DNA of 64,000 nt from Alphaproteobacteria bacterium (GCA_025934695.1 JAICWS010000001.1:1083301-1147300); one strand, 5' to 3'; shown: positions 44,056 through 53,399, numbered from the stretch's first letter. Notes: generated from the letters alone by a model not told the origin. Numbers and translations are program-made.

Positions 44056-44406
44056 ATGCGCCCCATCTGGAACATCATCCGCAGTCTTCTGATCCTCGCC
44101 GTGCTGGCGCGCGGGATTGTGCCGGTTGGATTCATGCCGTCGCCAGCGGGCGGGCTGATGATCTGCCCCGGCATGGCGGCGATGGAACAGGGGTCCGGCC
44201 ACGGGCACGACATGGATCATGGTGCCGGGCATTCCCCTTGCGCTTTCTCGGCCGCTTTCGCTTTCGGTTATGTTGAGCATGTTTCGCCCGTTCTCGCGCG
44301 GGCCGTCCTGCCGCGCGAAGATGCGCCGCTGCTGAATGCACAGTTCCGTCCCGACGGTTTTGCGCGCAAGCCTTTCCAGTCGCAGGGTCCGCCCCTTTTC
44401 GTGTGA
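44056..44406 (+). CDS. DUF2946-like small exported protein
   Basis: 116 residues with an N-terminal signal/anchor (SLLILAVLARGIVP), a methionine- and histidine-rich segment (CPGMAAMEQGSGHGHDMDH) and a downstream HSPCAF. The Cys/His/Met residues suggest metal binding, as in DUF2946 proteins found beside copper or other metal-uptake genes. It precedes an outer-membrane protein gene. Function is inferred from context. Confidence 0.7.
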   Translation: MRPIWNIIRSLLILAVLARGIVPVGFMPSPAGGLMICPGMAAMEQGSGHGHDMDHGAGHSPCAFSAAFAFGYVEHVSPVLARAVLPREDAPLLNAQFRPDGFARKPFQSQGPPLFV

Positions 44407-44476
44407 GTGAAAGACTTAAAAGCAAGCGCTGCCTCACTTGGCGCATGGCCCCATTTCCGCGAAAAAGAGAAACACC

Positions 44477-45385
44477 TTGAAAAAGCTCATCCTCCTGCTT
44501 GCCGCGCTCGCGGCCTGCTTCCTGCCGCGCGAGGCGCAGGCCTGCGCCTGCGGCTGCGGCATCTTCGACGTCGGCACCTCGTCCATGTTCCCTTCGGGCA
44601 AGGGCGGCGAAGAATGGCTCGAATACGATTACATGAACCAGAACCGCAACTGGAACGGCACTTCCCGCGCGCCCGCCGCCGACAACGACGACCGCGACAT
44701 CCGCTCCAGCTTCTACACCGCGGGCCTGCAATACATGTTCAACCGCGACTGGGGCATTCGCATCACGCAGCCCTGGTGGGAGCGCAGCTTCACGACCGAT
44801 GCCGGCACGGCCAGCTTCCAGCACGGCGCGTTCGGCGACGCGCGCATCCTGGGCCTTTACACCGGCTTTTCGCATGACCTGTCGAGCGGCTTGCTGTTCG
44901 GCGCGAAGCTGCCCAACGGCGACTGGACTTATCCCGGCTTCGACCGCGACGTCGAGATCGGGACGGGCTCAACCGATGCGCTCTTCGGCGGCTACACCAT
45001 GGACCGTTTCGCGCAGAACCCGCAATTCGCCTGGTATGCGCAGGCGCTGTTCGACATACCTGCCCTCACGCGCGGCGGCTACCGCCCGGGCGACGAGCTC
45101 GATGCGGCGGCCGGCGTCTATTACGAAGGCTGGCAGCCCCAGCACGGCGTGAAATTCGTGCCCGTGTTCCAGGCCATCGCGGTCGACCGGCTGCACGACA
45201 CCGGCGTCGCTGCCGACCCGGAAAATTCGGGCTATCAGAAACTGCTGCTGTCGCCCGGCATCGAGATGAACTACAAAAAGACGATGCTCTACGCCGACGT
45301 CGCCCTGCCCGTCTACCAGCACACGCGCGGCAACCAGCTGGTCGCGCCCGCCCTGTTCAAGGTGATGGCGGCCTACCGGTTTTAG
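44477..45385 (+). CDS. Predicted outer-membrane beta-barrel protein, 302 aa
   Basis: A signal peptide (1-21, ending AQA-CA) and then CACGCGIFDVGT, a Cys-rich start. The rest is amphipathic beta-strand sequence ending in AAYRF, with the terminal Phe expected for BAM-dependent outer-membrane proteins. Probably a channel or a transporter of the phenol-degradation MetA-like type. TTG start at 44477 after AAGAGAAAC; a longer frame from an ATG at 44438 is possible. Likely co-transcribed with the DUF2946-like gene. Confidence 0.75.
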   Translation: MKKLILLLAALAACFLPREAQACACGCGIFDVGTSSMFPSGKGGEEWLEYDYMNQNRNWNGTSRAPAADNDDRDIRSSFYTAGLQYMFNRDWGIRITQPWWERSFTTDAGTASFQHGAFGDARILGLYTGFSHDLSSGLLFGAKLPNGDWTYPGFDRDVEIGTGSTDALFGGYTMDRFAQNPQFAWYAQALFDIPALTRGGYRPGDELDAAAGVYYEGWQPQHGVKFVPVFQAIAVDRLHDTGVAADPENSGYQKLLLSPGIEMNYKKTMLYADVALPVYQHTRGNQLVAPALFKVMAAYRF

Positions 45386-45417
45386 GCAAGTCATGAAAGC
45401 GCCAGCCTTCCATCATC

Positions 45418-45520
45418 CCACCCCGGCGCAAGCCGGGGTCCAGAAGCGCGTCCGGGCGTCATTTGACTCATGAAGGCACGCTTGCGCGTGCGTCTGGACT
45501 CCGGCGTGCGCCGGAGTGGG
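45418..45520. repeat. Inverted-repeat element
   Basis: Starts CCACCCCGGCGCAAGCCGGG and ends with CCGGCGTGCGCCGGAGTGGG. CCAGAAGCGC and GCGTCTGGAC lie inside. Related in plan to the 25813 units but with a different centre. Confidence 0.6.
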
Positions 45521-45562
45521 CGGGTTGCGAGTGGGGGGCAAAATTCGTCAGTCCGGAAAAAT

Positions 45563-45727
45563 CTACTCGCCCGGCTTTTTCGGGCCGAACTTTTTGCCGA
45601 GCTGGGTCGCCATACGGCGCAGGTTCTTGCGCGTGCCATCGTCGGGAACGGTGGCGGCCTTGGCGAAATCGAGGGTCACGACGTTGCTTTGATCCGCAGT
45701 GGCGTTGAAGCTGGGGCTGAGCGTCAT
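45563..45727 (-). CDS. Small basic protein, 54 aa
   Basis: Begins MTLSPSFNATADQSNVVTLD and ends in a Lys/Pro-rich tail (GKKFGPKKPG). ACGGAGG lies before the ATG at 45727, which together with its ordinary codon use supports a real gene, although it is short. Unrecognised. It stands alone between the outer-membrane protein gene and the lipoprotein gene. Confidence 0.6.
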   Translation of the reverse strand: MTLSPSFNATADQSNVVTLDFAKAATVPDDGTRKNLRRMATQLGKKFGPKKPGE

Positions 45728-45846
45728 GACAGGCCTCCGTGCGATATAAAAATGGATACACTTCCATTCGTAGGGGGATTCTCCGTTTATGTCAAAAAAT
45801 TATTGAAAATAAACAATCTCCTTTGATTTAAAAGGGTAATTTATCT

Positions 45847-45875
45847 TTGACATTTTTCCGAATGAGGTGTATTTT
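45847..45875 (+). promoter_or_regulatory. Sigma-70-type promoter of the lipoprotein gene
   Basis: TTGACA (45847-45852), 17 bp, TATTTT (45870-45875), 31 nt before the ATG at 45907. It lacks the TAAT extension of the other class. Confidence 0.65.
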
Positions 45876-45906
45876 CATAACTTATTTTCAGACCCCCGAG
45901 GCTGCC

Positions 45907-46737
45907 ATGAACGCTTTGACGAAAAAAGCCCTGCTCACCAGCATCTTCACCTCCGCCGTCTTGCTGGCCGGATGCGACCACAAGCCGAAAGGCCCGCCGC
46001 CTCACTATTATACCGAAACCGAAGTGACCGCCGCCGCGACGAAGGCTTTCGCCGCAAACGGAGATTCCATCGTAACGAACAAGACCTGCAGCCTCAGCAA
46101 TCCCGATATGACGGTCGTTGGACAATACTGCACCTATGACGTCGCCGGCAAAACCGACATCGGCCTGACCCGCACCGCGATGTTCCAGCCGGAAAGCAAT
46201 ACGATTACCATCGACGGTTGCAGCTGGCGCGACAACGACCCCGCCGCCGACAAGGCGCTGCAAATGGTCGACGACGACTTCCGCCGGGACATGCGCGCCA
46301 AGGCGAAGAAAATGGGCTTCAGGGTTCTCGACAACATCGGCGACGAAAACAACAACCTGTCGTGGGACGCGGCCAATAAAAGCTGCTACAGCGCCATGTC
46401 GGCGACTTTCCTGCTCAAGCAGGACGGCAAGCTTTACACCGCCGATTTCAGCGAAAGCTTCAGCCTGCCGGCCGGCGCAGGATCAGGAATACAGGTGGAT
46501 AATCTCGAGGCCGTCGCGCCCAAATCCGCAAAGAAAGCGGCCGCGGACGACGGCGACACTGGCGCCGCAGATCAGGAACAGACAGCAACCACGTCAAGCC
46601 CGGAACAGGAAACGAGCACGCGCAAGCCCCCGTCCAGCAACCTCTGCGTCGGCACCTGCACGGGCCCGCACATCGACCTGCGTGACGGCAAGCTCAAGAT
46701 GAACAGCATGGGCGGCGTGGGGCTGAAGCTGTACTAG
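45907..46737 (+). CDS. Predicted lipoprotein, 276 aa
   Basis: Signal peptide with lipobox LAGC (residues about 19-22). The mature part has repeated cysteines (TCSLSN, YCTYDV, GCSWRD, SCYSAM), then an acidic/Thr-rich linker and LCVGTCTGPHIDL near the end, so several disulfides are likely. Unrecognised. The ATG at 45907 is chosen since the frame upstream crosses the promoter. Confidence 0.75.
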   Translation: MNALTKKALLTSIFTSAVLLAGCDHKPKGPPPHYYTETEVTAAATKAFAANGDSIVTNKTCSLSNPDMTVVGQYCTYDVAGKTDIGLTRTAMFQPESNTITIDGCSWRDNDPAADKALQMVDDDFRRDMRAKAKKMGFRVLDNIGDENNNLSWDAANKSCYSAMSATFLLKQDGKLYTADFSESFSLPAGAGSGIQVDNLEAVAPKSAKKAAADDGDTGAADQEQTATTSSPEQETSTRKPPSSNLCVGTCTGPHIDLRDGKLKMNSMGGVGLKLY

Positions 46738-46889
46738 TTTGCTATGCCCGCCGGAATAATTCCTTCCTCCTCCATAAGGGAGAGCTATTGCGGATTGCCG
46801 GCAATCTAACGCGCCAAAGCAAATTATCCTGTAGATTAGCTTCGTCATCAGGTGCATAATATTGTCTCCAACTGAAGATCGGAAATATC

Positions 46890-47183
46890 ATGAAGAAGCC
46901 CTCCCTGATGCTTGCCGCCGCTCTCGTCCTGTGTATGGGCGCAGCTCATCCCGCGAATGCCTTGTCGGTCGGCCATTCCGACTTTGCGAACAGCGATGGG
47001 TCGTCGAAGTTTTCCGATCCCGACGACCAGTATCAAAATCTTTTCTCGCCGAACGGTCCGTCGACCGTCCAGCCGCTGGCGAATGGCGGGACGGTGACTT
47101 GGGGCGCAACCCGAAATGCCACGCCAGCCCCATCGGCGCATCCGTGTTCCGGCCCCGGAACAACAAACTGCAAGGGAAACTAG
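46890..47183 (+). CDS. Small secreted protein, 97 aa
   Basis: A signal peptide (1-24, ending ANA-LS) and a short mature part rich in Ser, Asp, Asn and Pro, with two cysteines near the end. Unrecognised. No strong ribosome site is visible beyond GATCGGAAA. It lies upstream of the TonB-dependent receptor group. Confidence 0.6.
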   Translation: MKKPSLMLAAALVLCMGAAHPANALSVGHSDFANSDGSSKFSDPDDQYQNLFSPNGPSTVQPLANGGTVTWGATRNATPAPSAHPCSGPGTTNCKGN

Positions 47184-47226
47184 AGACGCCTTGTCTTTTG
47201 GGATGACCCGTGCTTAATTCGGGCCC

Positions 47227-47592
47227 ATGTCGTTGAGGAAATCCTTAAATGCCCTGATGGCGGCCGTCATGCTGCTGATCCAGCTCGCGCTGGCGCAGCA
47301 TTTCACGGTGCATTTCCAGGAAAGCGAATATACCAAAATATTTGCGCCCGCCGCGAAAACCCAGGTTGCGCACGACGCGCAGGCCCAAGGCAAGTCCGAC
47401 GACGGCGACGACGACGAAGGCAAAATTTGCCCCTTCGGAAAAGTTTTTAACCAAGCCTTCATCGTCCATGCGGTGCTGATCGCCGTTCTGTTCGCCTTCA
47501 TGATTGTTTTTGCGGAACTCTTCCGCGTCCGGCTGACGCAGCATGACAGCCTCGCCTATTTCAGCCGCGGGCCACCCGTTTCCCTTTCCTGA
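47227..47592 (+). CDS. DUF2946-like membrane protein upstream of a TonB receptor
   Basis: 121 residues: a hydrophobic N-terminus (MAAVMLLIQLALAQHF), an acidic-His-containing loop (SDDGDDDEGKICPFGKVF) and a C-terminal transmembrane helix (FIVHAVLIAVLFAFMIVF). It resembles small DUF2946-type proteins next to TonB-dependent receptors. The gap to the receptor gene is 50 bp. Role in metal uptake is inferred from position only. Confidence 0.65.
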   Translation: MSLRKSLNALMAAVMLLIQLALAQHFTVHFQESEYTKIFAPAAKTQVAHDAQAQGKSDDGDDDEGKICPFGKVFNQAFIVHAVLIAVLFAFMIVFAELFRVRLTQHDSLAYFSRGPPVSLS

Positions 47593-47642
47593 CATATCGC
47601 CAGCCTTAACAGCTATTTCTGACAGGAAAGAGGATTCAATCC

Positions 47643-49775
47643 ATGTTTCGCAATCATGTGCGCGCGGCGAAGGCCGTGGCGCGTGATGGCGCTGCCTCTC
47701 TTGGCCTTTTCGCCGTCCTTTGCGCTTTCCCGGCCCATGCCGCGGAGCAGGACGCCGGCCAGAACAGCGTCATCGACTACCAGGTCGTCGCAGCCAAGCT
47801 CGACGAAGCACGCAACGGGCTTTCGCCCGAAACGGGCAGCAGCACTTACGCCCTCGACCAGCAGACCATCGACAATCTGCCGCAGGGCACCGCGACGCCG
47901 ATGAACGAGGTGCTATTGCGCGCGCCCGGCGTGGCGCAGGATTCATACGGCCAGATCCACGTGCGCGGCGACCATGCCGACCTGCAATACCGCATCAACG
48001 GCATCATTCTGCCCGAAGGTATCACCGGCTTCGGCCAGGCGCTGGATACGCATTTCGCCTCATCCATCGACCTGCTCACCGGCGCCCTGCCCGCGCAATA
48101 CGGCTACCGCACCGCGGGCGTCGTGAACATCACGACCAAGACGGGCGAACAGGGGAGCGGCGGTCGATCCAGCGTCATGCTGGGCAGCAATTCGACGTTC
48201 GAGGGTAACCAGGAAGCCTGGGGAGCTTCGGGTCCGGCCAGCTATTACGTGACCGGAACCTATGACCAGAACGAGCGCGGTCTGGAGCCGCCGACGCCGG
48301 GCGCCGACGCCATCCATGACCAGACCCACCAAAACAAGGAGTTCGGCTACCTCTCCTATGTGCTGAACCCGGAGGCGCGCCTGAGTTTCCTCGCCGGCAA
48401 CGCGATGAACCGCTTCCAGATCCCGAACAACCCTAACCAGCCGCAGCAGTTCACGCTGACGGGAACGCCGGTCCTTTTGTCGCAGAATCTCAACGAAAAC
48501 CAGGTCGAGCATAACACCTACGGCATCGCGGCCCTGCAAGGCACTATCGGCGACAAGACCGATTACCAGGTGGCGCTATTCACGCGGGAAAGCAGCGTGC
48601 TGTTCAGTCCCGACGTGCCGGGCGACCTGATCTTCAACGGCATCGCCTCGCGGGACGAGCGCGACAGCACGACGAGCGGTATCCAGAGCGACTGGAGTTA
48701 CCGTCTCAACGACGCGCACATGATCCGCGCGGGACTGTTTGCGAGCTACGAGAAGGCGACCGCCGACGCGACCTCGCAGACCTTCTCGACCACGGCCTGC
48801 GGCGGCACCTGCACGGTTCCCTTCACCATCGTCGACAACCACCAGAAGAACGCGGAGCTCGCCGGCGTCTACTTGCAGGACGAATGGAAGCCGCTCGAAA
48901 AGCTGACCGTCAACTATGGCCTGCGCTTCGACGCCTATAGCGCTTTCGTCAGCGCGACGCAGCTCGATCCGCGCCTAGGCGCGGTGTATGAACTGTCGCC
49001 GCAGACGACGCTCCACGCAGGCTACGCCCATTACTTCACCCCGCCGCCGACGGAATTGGTCAACCCCGAGACGGTCGCCCTGTTCCAGAACACGACGGGC
49101 GCCGCGCCCGGCACGCTATCCTCGCCGGTACGGCCCGAAACGGACGATTATTTCGATGTCGGCGCTATCCAGAAGCTTGGCAAGGGACTGCAATTGGGGC
49201 TCGACGGTTATTACAAGAAGGCGCGCAACCTGCTCGATGAAGGGCAGTTCGGGCAGGCGCTGATCTTCTCGCCGTTCAATTACAACAAGGGCTTCGCCGA
49301 AGGCTTGGAGCTGACTGCCGATTACAACAACGGCCCTTTTACCGCCTATTCAAACGCGGCCCTGTCGCGCGCGATGGGGGAAGGCGTGGCCTCGGGTCAG
49401 TTCAATTTCGATCCGGTTGAGCTTGCCTATATCGACAGTCATTTTGTGCATCTTGATCACGACCAGCTGCTCAGCGGGTCGTCGGGCGCGGCCTATGACT
49501 TCCACGGCTTCAAATACAGTATCGACGTCCTCTACGGCAGCGGATTGCGCAGCGGCTTCGCCAATACCGGACACCTGCCGTTCTACGCGCAGGTCAACGC
49601 CGGTATTTCCCATACCTTCGACTTGCAGCGCGCGGGCCCACTTGACGCAAAGCTGTCAGTCGTGAACCTCTTCGACCGGGTGTACGAAATCCGCGACGGC
49701 TCAGGCATCGGCGTCTTCGCGCCGCAATTCGGGCCGCGTCTGGGCTTTTTCGCCAATTTAAGCAAACCCTTCTGA
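47643..49775 (+). CDS. TonB-dependent outer-membrane receptor
   Basis: 710 residues: signal peptide (1-33, ending AHA-AE), plug domain (about 40-150; ATPMNEVLLRAPGVAQDSYG, IHVRGDHADLQYRINGI, GYRTAGVVNITT) and a 22-strand-type barrel ending in LSKPF with the terminal Phe. Such receptors import metal chelates, vitamins or other ligands across the outer membrane using TonB. The ligand is not obvious. The matching ExbB, ExbD and TonB follow directly, so this operon is self-contained. Confidence 0.93.
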   Translation: MFRNHVRAAKAVARDGAASLGLFAVLCAFPAHAAEQDAGQNSVIDYQVVAAKLDEARNGLSPETGSSTYALDQQTIDNLPQGTATPMNEVLLRAPGVAQDSYGQIHVRGDHADLQYRINGIILPEGITGFGQALDTHFASSIDLLTGALPAQYGYRTAGVVNITTKTGEQGSGGRSSVMLGSNSTFEGNQEAWGASGPASYYVTGTYDQNERGLEPPTPGADAIHDQTHQNKEFGYLSYVLNPEARLSFLAGNAMNRFQIPNNPNQPQQFTLTGTPVLLSQNLNENQVEHNTYGIAALQGTIGDKTDYQVALFTRESSVLFSPDVPGDLIFNGIASRDERDSTTSGIQSDWSYRLNDAHMIRAGLFASYEKATADATSQTFSTTACGGTCTVPFTIVDNHQKNAELAGVYLQDEWKPLEKLTVNYGLRFDAYSAFVSATQLDPRLGAVYELSPQTTLHAGYAHYFTPPPTELVNPETVALFQNTTGAAPGTLSSPVRPETDDYFDVGAIQKLGKGLQLGLDGYYKKARNLLDEGQFGQALIFSPFNYNKGFAEGLELTADYNNGPFTAYSNAALSRAMGEGVASGQFNFDPVELAYIDSHFVHLDHDQLLSGSSGAAYDFHGFKYSIDVLYGSGLRSGFANTGHLPFYAQVNAGISHTFDLQRAGPLDAKLSVVNLFDRVYEIRDGSGIGVFAPQFGPRLGFFANLSKPF

Positions 49776-49787
49776 GGAACAGCAACC

Positions 49788-50420
49788 ATGAACATTGAAA
49801 ACATCTCTGAAATCCTGGCGCTCGGCGGCGTCGCCATCTATCCGCTGCTGGCGCTAGGCCTGGCCATGACGGTCATCATCCTCGACAAGGCGATTTTACA
49901 CTGGCGCTACGGCAAACTGCCGGATTCGCTGCGGCGGCTGGTCGAAAACTTCGGCTTCGACTGGAAGAAGTTCCATGCCGAAGTAGGCGAGCTCGCGCCA
50001 CGCAACTTCTATCGCCGTTTCTTCTCCGCGATTTACGAGAACCATACGCGTCCCGCCTGGTGGGTGGAATCGCGCGCGGGCGATGAGGCGCTGGTCATCG
50101 AAAAGGAGATGAACCAGGGCCTCTGGGCGCTTGAAACCGTCGTCACCGCCGCGCCTCTCATCGGACTGCTCGGGACCATCATCGGCATGATGAACGCCTT
50201 CAAGGTCATCGGCGCGAACGGGCTCACCAAGCCCGAGCAGGTAACGGGCGGCGTGGCGCAGGCGCTTGTCGCAACGGCGCTGGGGCTGCTTATCGCGCTC
50301 ATCGCCCTGTTCGGCTTCAACTATTATTCACGCCGCAACGCCGAGCTGCTGGACGAGATGGAGCGTCTCGGCACGCGCGCCATCGACCATATTCGCCTCG
50401 ACCAGGAGGGCTCAAAATGA
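49788..50420 (+). CDS. exbB: MotA/TolQ/ExbB proton channel protein
   Basis: 210 residues with three transmembrane helices (about 8-30, 115-140 and 155-180). The pattern APLIGLLGTIIGMMNAFKVI and the closing ATALGLLIALIALFGFNYY is typical of ExbB/TolQ. It forms the pentameric proton channel that powers TonB. Twelve bases separate it from the receptor gene and 4 bp overlap the next gene (ATGA). Confidence 0.93.
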   Translation: MNIENISEILALGGVAIYPLLALGLAMTVIILDKAILHWRYGKLPDSLRRLVENFGFDWKKFHAEVGELAPRNFYRRFFSAIYENHTRPAWWVESRAGDEALVIEKEMNQGLWALETVVTAAPLIGLLGTIIGMMNAFKVIGANGLTKPEQVTGGVAQALVATALGLLIALIALFGFNYYSRRNAELLDEMERLGTRAIDHIRLDQEGSK

Positions 50421-50815
50421 AGCTTCCCCGTTCGCGCAGCGTGCGGCGCGGCCGCATCGAGATCATTCCCATGATCGACGTCATGTTCTTCCTGCTGGCC
50501 ACCTTCATGATCGCGTCGCTTTCGCTGCAGAAGCTCAATGCCCTGGGCGAGACCCTGCCTCAAGGAAAGGCGGCGGAAGCAAAGATCGAGGACAGGCTGA
50601 CCATCGCCGTGCAAAAGGACGGGCAGCTGCTGCTGAATAAATCGCCGATCGCGATGACCGCCCTTACCGCCGCCCTGCAGACGCAATGGCACGCGGGCGA
50701 GGACGTTATCATCGCCGCCGACAAGGACGCGCGCCACGGTGACGTGGTGAGCGCGATGTTGGCGGCACGCGCGGCCGGCATCAGTGATTTTTCGCTGGCC
50801 GTCGACAATGAATGA
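50417..50815 (+). CDS. exbD: ExbD/TolR biopolymer transport protein
   Basis: 132 residues. Short cytoplasmic N-terminus (GRIEIIPMIDVMFFLL), one transmembrane helix with the proton-carrying Asp in IPMIDVMFFLLATFMI, then a periplasmic alpha/beta domain (DRLTIAVQKDGQLLLNK). Works with ExbB to energise TonB. Ends by overlapping tonB by 8 bp. Confidence 0.93.
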   Translation: MKLPRSRSVRRGRIEIIPMIDVMFFLLATFMIASLSLQKLNALGETLPQGKAAEAKIEDRLTIAVQKDGQLLLNKSPIAMTALTAALQTQWHAGEDVIIAADKDARHGDVVSAMLAARAAGISDFSLAVDNE

Positions 50816-51410
50816 ACGGTTCTTCATCACCATTCCCGCGAGCCTGCTGCTCTGGGCGGCGGCGTTGATTCTCTTTTCATGGAGCCTCAACCATGAAATT
50901 GAGCGGCCCCTGCAGGGCCGCGATATGGTGACCGTCCATATCGCGATGCAAGCGCACCAGGCCACTGCGCCGCAAACCGCCAAACCCGTCCCGCCCCCGC
51001 CGCCGCCCGCGCCGCAAAAAAAAGAACCCGTCTCGAAACTAAAACCGAAACCACCTGAACCAAAGCCTGAGAAGCACGAGAAGGAAAAAGAGCCGTCCGC
51101 TCCCGCGATGCCAGAACAGCGGCTATCGGAGGAAAAATCCGAAAATGACGGCGCAGTCATTTTATACCAGCCGCTGCCCAAAATCCCCGACGACCTGCGC
51201 CGCGAGGCCTTCCGCGCCACGGCCATCGCGCGCTTCCACGTCGCAGCCGACGGCGCGGCCACGGTCGAGCTGGTGACGCCTGCGCAAAACCCGCGGCTGA
51301 ACCAGCTGTTGATGGCGTCGCTACGCACCTGGAAATTCAGGCCTGCGGTGGAGGGTGGACGGCCCGTTTCTTCGACCTTCACCATCCGGGTTCATTTCAA
51401 GGTGGAGTGA
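50808..51410 (+). CDS. tonB: TonB-family energy transducer
   Basis: 200 residues: N-terminal anchor (about 10-32; LLLWAAALILFSWSL), a Pro/Lys-rich periplasmic spacer (about 60-105; PPPPPPAPQKKEP and KPKPPEPKPE) and a TonB C-terminal domain (about 120-200; ARFHVAADGAATVELV, LLMASLRTWKFRPA). It links the proton channel to the receptor. ATG at 50808 inside the end of exbD. Confidence 0.92.
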   Translation: MNERFFITIPASLLLWAAALILFSWSLNHEIERPLQGRDMVTVHIAMQAHQATAPQTAKPVPPPPPPAPQKKEPVSKLKPKPPEPKPEKHEKEKEPSAPAMPEQRLSEEKSENDGAVILYQPLPKIPDDLRREAFRATAIARFHVAADGAATVELVTPAQNPRLNQLLMASLRTWKFRPAVEGGRPVSSTFTIRVHFKVE

Positions 51411-51676
51411 GATCTTAAAGCTCGGGTAACGCCGAACCGTTACGCGTACCCCTAAATAGGTACTGGTGCTGGAAGCAGGCCGTCAATACAATATTCCATA
51501 ATTTTGTAATAGATTATTTTTCAAATAGTCGACTGGCGGTTGTATTCTTGATGCGGTAATCCAAAAGGTGCGCCGCTCGACCCGGAAGCAGGATATAAAG
51601 AATATCATCCTTCGCGGGATGACAGGCGTTTGTGTCGATAGCGCACATTAGATTTAACTCTGCATGGAGATGCCTC

Positions 51677-52627
51677 ATGGCTGCAAAACAATCCGTCCAA
51701 ACGCGCCGCGCCCAGCTTACCGTCCAGGACATCGAGCGCAGGAAAAAACTGGTGGGGCTGGGGCAGGATGACCTGGCGCGCATTGCCGCCATCAAATCCA
51801 CTGTCGTGCAAAACGCGGATAAATTCACCGATGCGTTTTTCGACTATCTCAAGGAACTGGAAGGCGGCGCGCCGTTGTTCAAGAACGCTGCCGTGCTGAA
51901 TGAGGCGCGGCAGCTCAAGCGTGAACATATCATCGCCATCGCCAGCGGGGATTACGGCGTGCCGTATGTCGACCAACGCATGCGGCTTGGCGCTCTGTAC
52001 AGCAAGGTCGGGCTCGACGTGCAGGTTTTCCTGGGCGCGTTCCATCACCTGCTGCGGTCGATCGGCACGGAAATTATCAAAAGCTCGGGCAACACGATGC
52101 AGGCGTTCGACAGCTTCATGTCGCTGCAGAAGGTCGCTTTCCTCGATATCGGCATTATCGTCGACGTGCTGATTGACGAACGCGAAAGAACCATCAACGA
52201 GCAGCAGGAAGCCATCCGCGAAATATCGACGCCCTGCCTCCAGATCCGCGACCGTCTTCTCATCCTGCCGATCATCGGCCTCATCGACTCCCAGCGCGCC
52301 AAGCAGCTCACCGACAACCTGCTGCACGCCATTCGCGCCAATCGCGCCAAGGTCGTCGTCATGGACATCACGGGCGTCGCCGCGGTGGATTCGAAAGTGG
52401 CCAACCATCTGATCCAGACGGTTGCGGCCGCGCGGCTGATGGGAGCGGAGACGATCGTCACCGGCCTGTCAGCAGAGGTTGCGCAGTCGCTTGTGGCGCT
52501 CGGGGTGGATCTCAGCAAGGTCAATACCGTCGGCGACCTGCAGGGCGGCCTCGAAGCTGCCGAGAAACTGCTCGGCTACCGGATCGTCGTCCTCGACAAG
52601 AATTCACGCGCGACCGAAGCGGCCTGA
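51677..52627 (+). CDS. rsbR: RsbR-type stressosome protein (protoglobin-like plus STAS)
   Basis: 316 residues: a globin-coupled-sensor-like domain (about 15-160) and a C-terminal STAS domain (about 195-300; VVVMDITGVAAVDSKVANHL). It matches the RsbR plan. Where heme-binding members have the proximal His (GxVHxxIGL) this protein reads GALYSKVGL, so heme is probably not bound, as in Bacillus RsbRA. The STAS Ser in VDSKVAN is at the usual phosphorylation site. With RsbS it should build the stressosome core that holds RsbT. Confidence 0.88.
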   Translation: MAAKQSVQTRRAQLTVQDIERRKKLVGLGQDDLARIAAIKSTVVQNADKFTDAFFDYLKELEGGAPLFKNAAVLNEARQLKREHIIAIASGDYGVPYVDQRMRLGALYSKVGLDVQVFLGAFHHLLRSIGTEIIKSSGNTMQAFDSFMSLQKVAFLDIGIIVDVLIDERERTINEQQEAIREISTPCLQIRDRLLILPIIGLIDSQRAKQLTDNLLHAIRANRAKVVVMDITGVAAVDSKVANHLIQTVAAARLMGAETIVTGLSAEVAQSLVALGVDLSKVNTVGDLQGGLEAAEKLLGYRIVVLDKNSRATEAA

Positions 52628-52632
52628 AAATC

Positions 52633-52998
52633 ATGCCAGTTCCCATCCTCAAACAAGGCAAGGTCCTCATCGCCTGCATCCAGGCGGCCCTCACGGATGA
52701 AGATCTTGTCCGGCTCAAGGACGATCTTGCGGAAGGCGTCGGCCAGCACAGATCGAGCGGCGTCGTGATCGACGTGTCGGCGCTCGACGTGCTCGATTCC
52801 TTCGCGACGCGGATGTTGCGCAGCATTGCGCAGATGACCAAGCTGCGCGGGGCCGAGACGGTCATTGTCGGCATCCAGCCCGACGTGGCGTTTGCGATGG
52901 TGCAGCTTGGCCTCGTGCTTGAAAACGTCCAGACCGCTCTCGACCTGGAAGAGGGGCTGGAACTGATCGCCGCCCGGGCGAAAGAGCGGCAGGCGTGA
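52633..52998 (+). CDS. rsbS: RsbS-type STAS antagonist
   Basis: 121 residues, one STAS domain: VVIDVSALDVLDSFATRML holds the conserved Ser that RsbT phosphorylates, followed by GAETVIVGIQPDVAFAMVQ. The core partner of RsbR. Starts 5 bp after rsbR. Confidence 0.92.
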   Translation: MPVPILKQGKVLIACIQAALTDEDLVRLKDDLAEGVGQHRSSGVVIDVSALDVLDSFATRMLRSIAQMTKLRGAETVIVGIQPDVAFAMVQLGLVLENVQTALDLEEGLELIAARAKERQA

Positions 52999-53399
52999 CG
53001 GCGGAGGAAACAGTCCGCATCGAACGTGAAGGCGACGTCGTGACCGCGCGCCAGAAAGGCCGCGAGCTCGCGCAAAGCGTCGGATTCTCGGGCAGCGAAC
53101 TCACCCTGATCGCGACGGCGATATCGGAAATCGCCCGCAACATCGTCGTTTACGCCCAGCGCGGCGAAATCAGCCTGAACGCGGTTTCCGAAGATCATCG
53201 CCAGGGTATCGTTATCGTCGCCACGGATCATGGTCCCGGCATTCCGGATATCGCGCGAGCCATGGAAGACGGTTTTTCGACAGGCAAAAGCCTGGGGCTC
53301 GGCCTGCCGGGCGCCCGGCGCCTGATGGACGAGTTCGACATCATCTCCGAGATTGGGAAGGGAACGACCGTCACGATGAAGAAATGGAGGCATGGATGA
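52995..53399 (+). CDS. rsbT: RsbT-type serine kinase
   Basis: 134 residues of the GHKL ATPase type: N box AISEIARNIVVYA, G1 box DHGPGIPD and G2 STGKSLGLGLPGARRLMDEF. RsbT phosphorylates RsbS and RsbR under stress, is released, and binds the RsbU N-terminal domain in Bacillus. GTG start at 52995 overlapping rsbS by 4 bp. Confidence 0.93.
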   Translation: MTAEETVRIEREGDVVTARQKGRELAQSVGFSGSELTLIATAISEIARNIVVYAQRGEISLNAVSEDHRQGIVIVATDHGPGIPDIARAMEDGFSTGKSLGLGLPGARRLMDEFDIISEIGKGTTVTMKKWRHG

